Shown here in pieces: positions 24,380 through 36,240 of a stretch of 64,000 bases of DNA. The position numbers and the translations under genes were made by a program. Each line of letters starts with the position of its first letter. The first letter of the stretch is position 1. Under the pieces are notes generated by a model that did no database searches, had not been told where the DNA came from, and saw only the letters and a list, made by a program, of their open reading frames with translations. Source of the DNA: Sambucus nigra (Eukaryota; Streptophyta; Magnoliopsida; Dipsacales; Adoxaceae); assembly GCA_949130495.1 (NCBI GenBank), contig OX422216.1, positions 365,700,605 to 365,764,604 of the forward strand. Direction: 5' to 3'.

Positions 24380-25640
24380 TGGGTGATGCAATAAATAAAT
24401 GCGAAAAGTAATAATCATGCAACTACGAGAATACAAGAATTAGACTGGAACCGTCGCGAAAAAACTCACTATCGCACCGAGCCATCAATTCTAATAGTAC
24501 TAAATGAGTTTTTACGTGTCTTATAAAGATACAGACACGTCTTACTTATATGACCATGATTACTGTCACAAAATCACTGCTTTGAGTTTTTTTGTGATGC
24601 CTCTGCATGTACTAACAATCAGCTACTTCTGACAAACACAACTTGCAAAGCCCTCTAACCTCGGTATTTACCAATTTCCAATTGGTAAGTGATCAGGCCA
24701 AACGTGTAAATGTCCTATCAATGCACACGATCGCTCGTGATGACATCTTCGGGTGGAATATTGTAGGGAATTTGTAAAACAAAATCTTATTTTTAAAGCA
24801 TGGATTTGATAGGAACAATACTCTCTTGAAAAGATCTCTCAAAACAATGGAATATTTTTTTGTAGAATATGGTTACTTCTCTATGCAATCATGTTTCATA
24901 ACTACTTATACACATAAGTGATAGAGAATTACACACACATGATTCCCGATAAAAATAAGGTCTTGTTCAAGCCAGGGAATACCTCATTCCAACGTGTTCT
25001 TCGTGCGAGGGAACCTCGTGTGAAGTTGATTTCTTATAAGGGGTTTTCGAAGCAATTTAGTGTCATCGTGCGAATTCAAATTTCATACGAGTTCCTATTT
25101 TTGATAAAAAAAATCTCTCGTGCGAATTAGACTTTGTATGAAGGAGTTTGTCGTCCAAATGATAGTCCAAAAATCATAACCCCTTATAAAAATGCAATTT
25201 TAAAAACAAATATTCTTCGTTTTATAAAAAAAGGTTTTTTTATGTAACTTCCTTACTTTGAAAATAAAAGTTAAGGAATTACAAAAGCATAAAATCTTAC
25301 CAAACCTGAAACGTAGTTGTCCAATCTGGTATGCAATGTCATGGTGTGTCACCTTTTTCTTCAATTCTTCAATTACAACTCAAAGATGACTCAAAACATA
25401 CACCTTAACTTTTGTTTCTAAATAAGTAAAACATTTACTTACACAAACCCACATGATTTTCGCAAAACAATGATACATTTATGAATAACATAGGAAATTA
25501 CTTTGAGATTTGCAACACTTGAAGAGTTGAAAAATGCTTCACAAAAGATTGTCATAAATAAACACATGTCACTTAAACTACATAAACATTTTAACATGAT
25601 AGGTTGTTAAACCCTTGGATTTTCAAAGTTACACATAGAC
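24380..25640 (-). repeat. Degenerate LTR-like region, copia type
   Basis: The organisation matches the copia LTRs further right. A TATA-like TGTATAAGTAG lies on the minus strand near 24906-24916. It is followed upstream by a block rich in CTCGTGTGAA, GTGCGAATT and TACGAG words (24995-25130). The ends are not defined. Confidence 0.35.
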
Positions 25641-26149
25641 TCCCCACTACTCAACCAAAAAATTGAGACAAACCAATTAAGACGACTGAAATTGGGAAAA
25701 TCACATTGACTAGTGAAAGTAGTAAAACTCCTCACTTCACTCCCGTTGATTCAATGATAGAAATACATGTTCAATAACTAGTTGGAAAACAACAAACTTG
25801 GATTTTATGAAACTTGATTTTTGAAAATAACTCATCAATATTTCTCATGAATTTTCACAACATAATCACACATGCAATTCAACTTTTCCACAACTTAAAT
25901 AATAATAGGAACACACTTGAATTTCCAAAATATGAGGATTTTAAAAAGGATTAAAAAATACATTTGAACACAAAAATTCAAGAGTACATTTTCACACTCA
26001 TATCAATCAAACACACAGAAAACAAGTGTCATAAAAATTTAGAAAACTACACAATAGCATGCTCCCTTAATCAATCATTCTCAACCTGAGACATGTTTTA
26101 AATAAAAGTTCAAATGTTATGATATGTCATAAATTTTCATATACCCTTC

Positions 26150-26151
<2 letters not shown>

Positions 26152-26212
<61 letters not shown>

Positions 26213-26213
26213 T

Positions 26214-26250
<37 letters not shown>
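26152..26250. repeat. Compound (AT)n-(TG)n microsatellite
   Basis: AT units up to 26210, then TG units from 26216 to 26250. It lies in otherwise featureless AT-rich DNA. Confidence 0.97.
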
Positions 26251-26251
<1 letters not shown>

Positions 26252-26526
26252 CATGCATCTTGGTTGCACACATGCTTTGAATTGTTATTACTTGACAATT
26301 ACTACAGGGGTCGACGGAGTTGTCCAAATGTGCATTGAATTAATACTTCCACTACTGCTAGGTGACTATTGAAATGAAATCCTTACATTTACAACATCGA
26401 TGCCTAGAAATCGTTAAATGTCATTAGTGATATACATTTGATATTAGCTTCATATGATCTTAAATGCTACATGCATTTGATCTTACAGGCATTCTACGTA
26501 CTCACATTCATATTATGGTAATTAAA

Positions 26527-29382
26527 TGTAACACCCTGTATTTTTTAGGATAAAGAATTTATTTAATTTGGTGAATTAGAATATAAACTAAATTGGTGAT
26601 TTGGAGAAATTATTTAATTTTGAAGATTCTATTTATTTGGAGAATTAAGATTTAAATTAATTCGGGTTATTTCTTTTAAGAGTAAGTGTGTCGTAATTTG
26701 AGGTTGAAATTGGAGATATTAGTTAAATAACTCAGATGACGATTCTGAGTGCACGTTTGGTTCCGAATAGTTCGAGATAGTCTGAAAAGAGTACACGGGG
26801 TAGTAATTGAGTTTCGGGTCACGGGGGGAGTGTGGGCCATTTTAATTTAGCCCACAAACTTAAATTCGGGATTCACACAATAAACCTAAGTTAGGGAGCT
26901 GGTGGCAAACACAACTCAATTAAGAAAACCCTTGTTGCAGAGGAGAAAAGAGGGAGAAACTGGGAGAGATTTTGGGAGCCAAACCAAGAAGAGATTGATG
27001 TGTTCTTCATCAAATATTCGTCCACAACAAAGGGAATCAGACTCTATGAATTATCCAGACAATTAGTTAAACTTGCTTCATTTAAATTGCAGTATGTTGA
27101 CTCATATCATGGTGAGTGTATTTGAAATTCGTTATATAAATCAATGAGGGTTATGGGTTAAATTCATAATATGAGGGTCTATAACGGTAGAATTCGGTGT
27201 TATAACTATTGAAATTTGATTTTATGTTCGAATCGAAGCTGGGTTGTGCTATTAATGGCAAAACAACAGCATGTAAAAGATGGTTTTTGAAGGTGGATTA
27301 TTTGGGGGTTACAATCATGGTCTTAATTGATTTAATAGGGATTTAAGGTTTGAACAATTGAATTTATGTGTTGGGCTAACAAACTGAAAGGAGTTTTGAA
27401 GCCTGAGGATTCTCCAATGGCAGAATAACAACCGGGGAAGACGAAGGGCGACGGGAATTACCAGGTCATTTGAACAACCCGTGAGATCATTTTAACGACG
27501 GCAAAAGTCGTTCGAATGACCCCTGGTCTTGTTCGAACGGCGATAAGGGTTTTGGGTGGTTGTTGTCTACTACCTGTTGTTTTCTGTTGGGATTCTTTAT
27601 TTCAAAGGATTTAGTTGAAGGAAAATGTAAAAGGGGAGATAATTTTAAGGCCTTTGGAGGTGAAATCTTAAGGTATGTTTTTAGATAAAATGTAAATCTA
27701 AATAATTGGAATTTAGAGTAATAAATTAAAAAAAAAGGAAATACGGACAAAGTTAGGGAGTCCGAGTATTGTGGTTGAGTGACACCACTTAGATAAATTT
27801 AATTGAGGTGGAATTAAACTAATTAAGGGTCGGAGGTTTGATTCGAATTATTTTTGGGCGGAGTGTTAAGAGAGTTAGGCACGGGGTAACCGGTTTAATT
27901 TATCGGATTGAAAGATAATGATTTATGGGAATTTTAAGTAATTTTGATATATAGACTCTTAGTGTTAAATATGGTTAATTTCTAAAAGAAATGAAGGGGT
28001 AACTAGGGCCCTTAGATTAGTGAATGATACTCAAATCAATACGATAGTGAGAGAATCATAAGTACGGTGAGTATTCGAGTAATATATACAACGTACGAAG
28101 TTATGGTATTTAGGTGTGTGTATACATATTGATTATCTATAGGTGGGGTGAATAGTTATTGTATACTTGACTGTATTTGGTCGAGGTAACATTCCAAACC
28201 AATACATGAAAAGAATATTGGGGTTGAGGTAACATTGTGAACCAATATAGTAAACAAATATTGGGGTCAAGGTAACATTTCGAACTAATATATTAAACAA
28301 AATATTGGGGTCGAGGTAACAATACGAACCAATATATTAAACAAATTTTGGGGTCGAGGTGACATTTCGAACCAAATTGTCCTTAATGTGTGATACTGGG
28401 ACATGATAGCAAAGTATGCACTTATAGTATATATTGTGTGTGAAATATATACCGTATGAATAATCTACTTATGTGTGATAGTAGACTACCAGATGATAAA
28501 ACCAAATGGAAAGGTAATTAAGTAGAGAAACTTCATTATATGATTAAATTATAACACGTGAGAAATATTACTTAGAATGATTATAGCATATAAGCGATGT
28601 TAATAAGATAGCATACTGTATGGGCGGTACAGGGACTTGGAAGTGTTAGTCGTAAAAGGGTAATACTTATGCCTAGTTTGCTTGGGTAGAATAGCGAGGT
28701 GGGATAAGTAGAGACGTTAAGTGTGCACCTTAGAGGAGGGGTGAGCTATACCTTAAGTGAGTGCGACACTAGCTTAAATATGAAGAGTGTGCATGCATAT
28801 ATACTTATTATAATTCAACTGCTTGCTCTATATTTCAAAATGTTTTACTTGGGCTCTGACCCATATCAAAATCTTTTCAAAACCTTTTAGGTGTCCAACC
28901 ACATGGACGCCCAGTTTGAAGATTCTATCCAGGGATGCGTAGCTGCAACTCATATGGACGTTGCAGAACTTTATTAGAGACGATTCATTCATTTATTCCT
29001 AGTGTAGGATCTTTATTTTAGTAATCAGTTGGGCATGTCGCCTGAGATTTAGTATTCAGTCTATTTATGTAACATCGTGTATTCAAATTATGATTTCAGT
29101 GTACTGTTGTATATCGTTATTGAACCGATAGTTGATTCGGTCACCTTTATTTATATTATTCATCTGTATTGGATTTAGTTATCAGTTTGTGTTGATGGCT
29201 TATTATTTATTTTTGCATATTTTTAATTAATAAAAAAAATTGGCATCGGTTTAATTAAATATCAGGAGGTTAGCAACTTTAAAAATATTTTTGGTAGTGA
29301 TACTAAGAATGAGCCATATGAGACCAACGTTTTATTTTGAACACGGGTTGTCCACACGGTATTTTTGTAGGCGGATGTCACA
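26527..29382 (+). repeat. 5' LTR of element A
   Basis: Starts TGTAACACCCTGTATTTTTT and ends GGATGTCACA. Compared with the 3' LTR it lacks about 210 bp after TTGAAATTCGTT (near 27132). It carries a 43-bp tandem array at 28176-28377 and a TTCGAA-type block near 27465-27545. Confidence 0.9.
28176..28377 (+). repeat. 43-bp tandem array in the 5' LTR of A
   Basis: Five units of 43-44 bp (phase marks at 28183, 28226, 28269, 28313 and 28356). Most carry ATATTGGGGTCGAGGTAACA or a close variant, and CCAATAT then pairs back on ATATTGG. The 3' LTR has the same five units at about 34803-35006. Confidence 0.9.
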
Positions 29383-29384
29383 GA

Positions 29385-29397
29385 TAGTATCTGAGCA
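29385..29397 (+). other. Primer binding site of element A
   Basis: TAGTATCTGAGCA matches TGGTATCAGAGCA, the complement of the initiator tRNA-Met 3' end, at 11 of 13 positions. It starts 2 bp after the LTR end. Confidence 0.75.
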
Positions 29398-31424
29398 TCA
29401 GGTTCTAGAGTCCTTAGGATCTGTGCGACTTTTTACGTTTCAGTGTTACGTTCTTTAATATAGAGCCTTATCATGGGATTGTTGTATTCCTTCACGTATG
29501 TGATTACTTTCTCCTGCTGTTAAGAATAGTTGATGCGATTCATATGCGAGTTCGGTTGGCCGCGAGGGTTGTTAGAAGGACTGCAGGGAGAAAGGCTCAG
29601 TAGAAGCCATGGAATATTTTGGGAATGGTGACCGCGATAGAAGTCACCATGGCAATGGGAGGAGATGATCTAAAGACAATTGTGTAGGGTGGAGTGCAGT
29701 GGCACGCGGGATTAAATTTAGTGCAAATTTTAGCTTAGAGGAGCGGTGTGGTAGTGATGAAAGTCTGGATAGAACGGCGGGTACCTTTAATGTCAATGTT
29801 ATAAGAAGGTAGCCAAGAGGGTTGGATAATCTAACTGAAGGGAAAGACTGGATTTAACATTGTTGATAAGGCACCACAGGAGGGGATACCCAGTAGAGGA
29901 CCCATTTTAATAATTGAGATCAATAGAATTCCTACCAGGTGACAGTGGCTTCAGTTAGGGCCGTCAAGGCCGATAACAATTCCCATAGGGACAGCGGAGA
30001 TAAAGGGACAACGGGGGTAGCAATCAAGGTCAAAACTACCAGATCCTCGAGAAGGACGACGCTAATATGACCAGTAGGTCCAGGTAAAGGGGAATGACGT
30101 AGAGAGGTGTCTTATGTGTAAAGAGTAGGAACGCATGTGTGGATATTGTTCGGAGTGAATTAGTGGACAAGGACGAGATGACCAGTAGGGGCAACAACTA
30201 TAAGAAGTTTTATTTTGGTTAGGATGAGGGTGTTATGTCCAGGAACCATTTGAACCACGAGTGCTATTGGCAAATTGAAAGTATGAATTTATCCCGAGGT
30301 GATTGGGGTTTATTTTGTATGACACGAGCGAGTCACGGTAATTTGTTAGTGTTAGATTTTCAGGTAAAACAGGTTTAGTAGGGGTATAGTTAATACCACA
30401 ATAGTGTGTGTATATTCACCGTCAAGTTAGTGGGCCCCTATTTAGTCCCATCTGGAAGGGAGCAGGTGTGGACACTAAGATGACATATTTTATGAGGTTA
30501 TATTGTTTTGAGAAATGATATTCGAGGTATGGTTTTATCCTGGGTACGGAATGTTGAGCGATGGTGGGTGGTTACATCAAGACTATTGTGTTCGCTGTCC
30601 CGGGACATGATGGATATTTTGGCGATGTCTCACTTGGAAAGATGGTCGAGCTCGTGGTGATATTTTTATGGATAGACTTCAGAGAGTACAGTTGTCTAGT
30701 TATATTGGATCCCGGTGTGTAAGGACTTTACTGATGTGATTCAAGGTATATTGACTTTACCATTGCGTGGACATTTTGGCTCATTATTATTCACGCACTG
30801 AGAACTTAGTGATAGTGAGAGCATCGTATCGTGGGGATGCCTGGAGAGACATGGGCGTAGACGATTTGATTAATGTGTCGAGAGACAGAATTTATGATAT
30901 CTTAGTTATGTTATTTGGAACCATGGATTTCGATGATCAATAATGCTAGGGGGTAGTTCATTGGGGAAAGTTCTTATGAGTTCGTTGCGGATGTTATACG
31001 CATGAATCTCAATAAACATTGGGAGTAGTGAGATATTGTTGGATGCTAGTTCATCGGTTTTAAATGTTAAATTATTTAACGTGTGGGGGAAACACTTTAA
31101 GCTGAGAACTATTACGATATATGGCCAGGAGAGCCGGGTAGTGCTGCGAAGGAAGCACTAAGAGAACTTTTGCACCATAAGTTAATGGTTGGGGACATCA
31201 TCGAGAAAAATTAAATTATAATTTGTGGGGTAATCGAGAATACCTGTATGATATAGCCATGCCGAGAGTTCGGATCTGAGCTTGCGATAAGTATTTTATA
31301 TATGAGTTGTTAGTGATATTTTTGCCAGGATGTTTGGGTTAGAGTATAGAGTGTGGTGAGACTTTGTGTTTGCTATTTCGAGGTATGATTTACTTGTGTT
31401 AGTACTCACCTGAAAGAGGGTCTA

Positions 31425-31546
<122 letters not shown>

Positions 31547-32229
31547 ATGTTATCGTGTGTTGCGTGATATACTTATAAGAAAATATTTGTATTGTTACAT
31601 TTGATCCCGGTGAGTAGGGATGTTTACCGATGGGATTTAGGGTGGATAGGCTTTTTATTGAGCGGGGATATATAGCTCGTGATTAATTCGCGCTAAGAAA
31701 CTAGTGATAGTAAGGGGTGTAGTATTGTATGATGTCTTTTTAACATGAGAGTGGACGAGTATACTTCTATGTCAGGAAACAGGAATTTAGTGGTACGTGA
31801 TATGGACTGAGGGCCTAGCAGATCTCAACGATCGACAATGTTAGGTAGTAGTGTAACGGGGGGGTTCCTTATTTGTACTTCGCTTTGCGAGATGTCCTAC
31901 GCATGAAACTTAGCGCAACGTTGGAAATGGGGAGATGTGTGGTCATTAGGACATGGGATTAGTACCTTAGTTATTATATATATGTGTGGTTATAATTGTG
32001 AGTTAAAAGTTATATTACAATTTAAGGATAGTAGAGTCGGGTGACTTTCATGCAGATGAGCATGGGTACATGGTGTATGGGCGCCCTGGGTAATTAATTT
32101 ACTTATAATAAAATTCACGATTGCAAGGGGTTAAGATAGGGGTAGCGATCTTGAGGTTATGTGAGTAGGGAAGTATTAGAGGCTTAGAGTACTAGACTCG
32201 TCTGAATTTTGAGGACGAAAATCCTTTGT

Positions 32230-32242
32230 AAGGGGGAAAGTA
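32230..32242 (+). other. Polypurine tract of element A
   Basis: AAGGGGGAAAGTA ends directly at the TG of the 3' LTR. It follows GAGGACGAAAATCC, a context shared with element B. Confidence 0.85.
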
Positions 32243-35200
32243 TGTAATACCCCGTATTTTTTAGGATAAAGAATTTATTTAATTTGGTGAATTAGAATTT
32301 AATCTAAATTGATGATTTGGAGAAATTTTTAAATTTGGAGAATTTATTTAATTTGAAAGATTCAATTTATTTGGAGAATTAAGATTTGAATTAATTTGGA
32401 TTATTTCTTTTAAGAATACATATGTCGTAATTTGAGGTTGAAGTTGGAGATTTTAGTTAAGTAACTCGGATGAAGATTCTGAGTGCACTGTTGGTTCCGA
32501 ATAGGTCGAGATAGTCGTAAAGGAATACTCGGGGGTTGTAATTGGGTCTCGGGTCATTTTAAGGCATAACCGGGCCCACACGGGGGTGTTTGGGCCATTT
32601 TAATTTAACCCACAAGCTTAATTTCGGGATTCACACAATAAAACCTAAGTTAGGGAGTTGGTTGTAGACACAACTCAATTAAGAAAATCCTTATTGCATA
32701 AGAGAAAAGAAGGAGAAAGTGGGAGAGCTTTTGGGAGCCAAACCAAGAAGAGATTGATGTGTTCTTCGTCAAATATTCATCCACAACAAAGGGAATAAGA
32801 CTCTAAGAATTATCCAGGCAAGTAGTTAAACTTTATTCATTTAAATTGCAATATGTTGATTCATATCATGGTGACTGTATTTGAAATTCGTTTTGGGGTA
32901 AATTATTACATTTAAATAGGTTTCAGGAATCTCAAGTGTGAAGGTGGATTTGGAAATCCATTAATGATGTAGATAAGTTATAATGGTTATTACTTGAACC
33001 ATGTATAAACCTAGTTGTTGAATTGAGCAATTCGGTTATGATATGTATAGTGGAATGATGAAACAAGGATACTCGTAGGAAAAATCGAACCTAGAAATCT
33101 ATGGGTCGTAATACAAATCAATGAGGGTTATGGCTTAAATTCATGATATGAGGGTGTATAAGGGTATAATTCGGTGTTAAAACTAGGGTTGTGTTTCGAC
33201 CGGATCGGATCGAAAAATGACCTTTCGGAAAAAATTCCAATTTTTTCGGAAATAAAATATTTGTTCCAATTTCCTATCCAATTTTTTCGAAAAATAAAAA
33301 AAGTTTTCGAATTCGGAAAATCGAAAAAAAATCGAAAAAATTCGAAAATTCAAAAAATATACTAAAAATTCAGAAGTTTTGGAAATTCCAAAATTTCAAA
33401 AAAAATAATATAGGATTTTCGATTACTCGAAATTCTCATTTTAAAGAAATCGAAAAAAAGATTTAACCCAACATGTAAATATGTAAGGATTTAACCATTT
33501 TTTCATTTGTGTAGAGGATAGAGGGATATTCTCCTTTTATAGAGGACTTTTTTGGGACTCTCTTCCTTTCCTAGCCGATGTGGAACACATGAGAATGTTT
33601 AAAAAAATAAAAAAAAAATTGGAAATCGAAAAATATTTCGGAAAAAATCGAAAATAATTCGAAAAAAGCGAAAAATAGGAAATTCATAATTATTTCCAAT
33701 TTTCGATCCGATTTTTTTTGGAAAAATCGAAAATCGAAAACCTTATATACGTTCCAAAATCAAAAAATATCGAATCAGATATCGGAAAAATTGTAATGTT
33801 CGGAAAAAAAACACAGCCCTAGTTAAAACTATTGGAATTTGGTTTTATGTTCGAATCAAAGTTGGGTTGTGTTGTTAATGGCGGAATAGCAGCATGTAGA
33901 GGACGATTTTTGAAGGTCGATTGTTTAGAGGTTACAGTCGTGGTCTCAATTGATTTAAGATGGATTTAAGGTTGGAACAATTAAATTTATGTGTTGGGTT
34001 AACAAACTGAAAGGATTTTAGAAGCTTGAGGATTATCCAATAGCAAAATAGTGCCCGGGGAAGACGAAGGGCGGTGGGAATTACTAGGTCGTTCGAACGA
34101 CCAGTGAGGTCGTTCGAACATCGGTGAAAGTCATTTGAACAACCCCTGGTCCTGTTCAAACGACGGTAATGGTTTTGGGTGGCTGACATCTGCTACCTCT
34201 TGTTTTCTGTTGGGATTCTTTATTCCAAAGGATTTAGTTGAAGGAAAATGTAAAAAGGGAGATAATTTTAAGGCCTTTGGAGGTGAAATAAGGTATATTT
34301 TTAGATAAAGTGTAAATCTAAATAATTGAAATTTTGAGTAATAAATTCAAAAAAAGGAAAATACGGACAAAGTTAGGGAGTCCGAGTATTGTGATTGAGT
34401 GACACCACTTGGATAAATTTAATTGAGGTGGAATTAAACTAATTAAGGGTCGAAGGTTTGACTCGAATTATTTTGGGGCGGAGTGCTACGAGAGTTAGGC
34501 ACGGGGTAACCGGTTTAATTTATCGGAGTGAAAGATAATGATTTATGGGAATTTCGAGTAATTTTGATACGTAGACCCGTAGTATGAAATAGGGTTAATT
34601 TTTAAAAAATGAAGGGGTAACTAGGTCCCTTAGATTATTGAATGATACTCAAATCAATATGATAGTGAGAGAATCGTAGAATAATAAGTACGGTGAGTAT
34701 TGGAGTAATATATTCTACGTACGAAGTTATGGTATTTAGATGTGTGTATAACTACTTATTATCTATATGTGCGGTGAATACCTATTTTATACTTGATTGT
34801 ATTGGGTTCGAGGTAACATTCCAAACTAATACATGAAAAGAATATTGGGGTCGAGGTAACATTCTGAACCAATATATTAAACAAATATTAGGATCAAGGT
34901 AATATTTTGAACTAATATATTGAATAAAATATTGGGTTCGTGGTAACATTTCGGACCAATATATTAAACAAATTTTGGGGTCAAGGTAACATTCCGGACA
35001 AAATCGTCCTTAATGTGTGATACGAGGACATGATAGCAAAGTATGCACTTATAAGTATATATTGTGTGTGAAATATATACCGTATGAATAATCTATTTAT
35101 CTGTGATAGTAGACTGGTAGATTTTAAAACCAAATGGAAAGGTAATTAAGTAGAAAAACTTAATTATATGCTTAAATTACAACACGTGAGCAATGTTACT

Positions 35201-36010
35201 TGGAATGATTATAGTATACAAGCGATGTTAATAAGAGAGCGTACTGTATGGGCAGTATAGGGACTTGGAAGTCTTAGTCATAAAAGGGTAATAGTTATGT
35301 CTAGTTATCTTGGGTAGAATATCTAGGTGGGCTAAGTAGAGACGTTAGGTGTGCACATTATGGGAGGGGTGAGCTATACCTTAACTGAGTGCGACACTAG
35401 CTTAAATATAAAGAGTGTACATGCATATTTACTTACTGCAATTTAACTGCTTGCTAAATATTTCAAAATATTTTACTTGGGCTCTCACCCGTGTCAAAAT
35501 CTTTTTCAAAACCTTTTAGGTGTCCAACCATAGGGACGACGAGTTTGAAGATTCTACCCAGGGATGCGCAACTGGAGCTCATGTGGAAGTTGCAGGACTT
35601 TCATATAGAAGATTCATTCTTTTATTCCTAGTATAGGATCTTTATTTCAGTAATCTGTTAAAGCATCTCGCCTCAGATTTAGTATTCAGTCTATTTATGT
35701 AACATCATGTATTCAAATTATGATTTCAGCATATTGTTGTATTTTATTGTTGAACCGATAGTTGATTCGGTCTGCTTTGTTTATATTATTCATCTATGTT
35801 GGATATATGTATCAGTTTGTGTAGATGGTTTATTATTTATTTCTGCATGTTTTTAATTAATAAAAAATGGCATTGGTTTAATTAAATTGCCAGGAGGTTA
35901 GTAACTTTAAAAATGTTTTCAGGAGTGATGCTAAGAATGAGACACATGAGACCAATGTTTTATTTTGATCACGGGCTGGCCACCCGATATTTTACTTGCA
36001 GGGTGTCACC
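32243..36010 (+). repeat. 3' LTR of element A
   Basis: Starts TGTAATACCCCGTATTTTTT and ends GGGTGTCACC, the last base changed from the usual A. Without the 638-bp MITE and its duplication it is about 3.1 kb. The target copy TTAAA follows directly at 36011. Confidence 0.9.
33184..33821. mobile_element. hAT-type MITE with 8-bp target duplication
   Basis: 638 bp with ends TAGGGTTGTGTTT and, inverted, TAGGGCTGTGTTT. A perfect GTTAAAAC duplication lies at 33176-33183 and 33822-33829. The 5' LTR of A has the uninterrupted target (GTTATAACTATTGAAATTTG), which confirms the insertion. The body is made of TCGAAAAA- and TTTTTCGA-rich inverted stretches with no transposase frame. The 8-bp duplication and TAGGG ends are typical of the hAT superfamily. 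Confidence 0.92.
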
Positions 36011-36015
36011 TTAAA

Positions 36016-36235
36016 CCTGTTGAAGAAAGTCTCATTAAAGAGTAACAAATCACATGCTTGTCAATGGGCAGTTATTGAATATTCTTTCACAAAAATTCAT
36101 AAAGGGTTAGACATCTATTCTACACACCAGTCTTTAGCTTCAAACATTCACATATAATCTAAACATTGACAGAATTCATGTCAATATAAAAATCAAGTGG
36201 CAATACCACTCATGATAACACGATGGAAATAACAA
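36016..36235. other. Spacer between element A and solo LTR C
   Basis: No gene or named repeat seen. The same sequence style continues after 39233, so it is the older host DNA into which both elements inserted. Confidence 0.5.
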
Positions 36236-36240
36236 CATAG

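Noticed and set aside
27487..27750. An 87-codon minus-strand frame in the 5' LTR of A, and a similar one at 33932-34189
   Set aside because: They overlap the palindrome-rich LTR region on the antisense side, differ between the two LTRs and resemble no protein.
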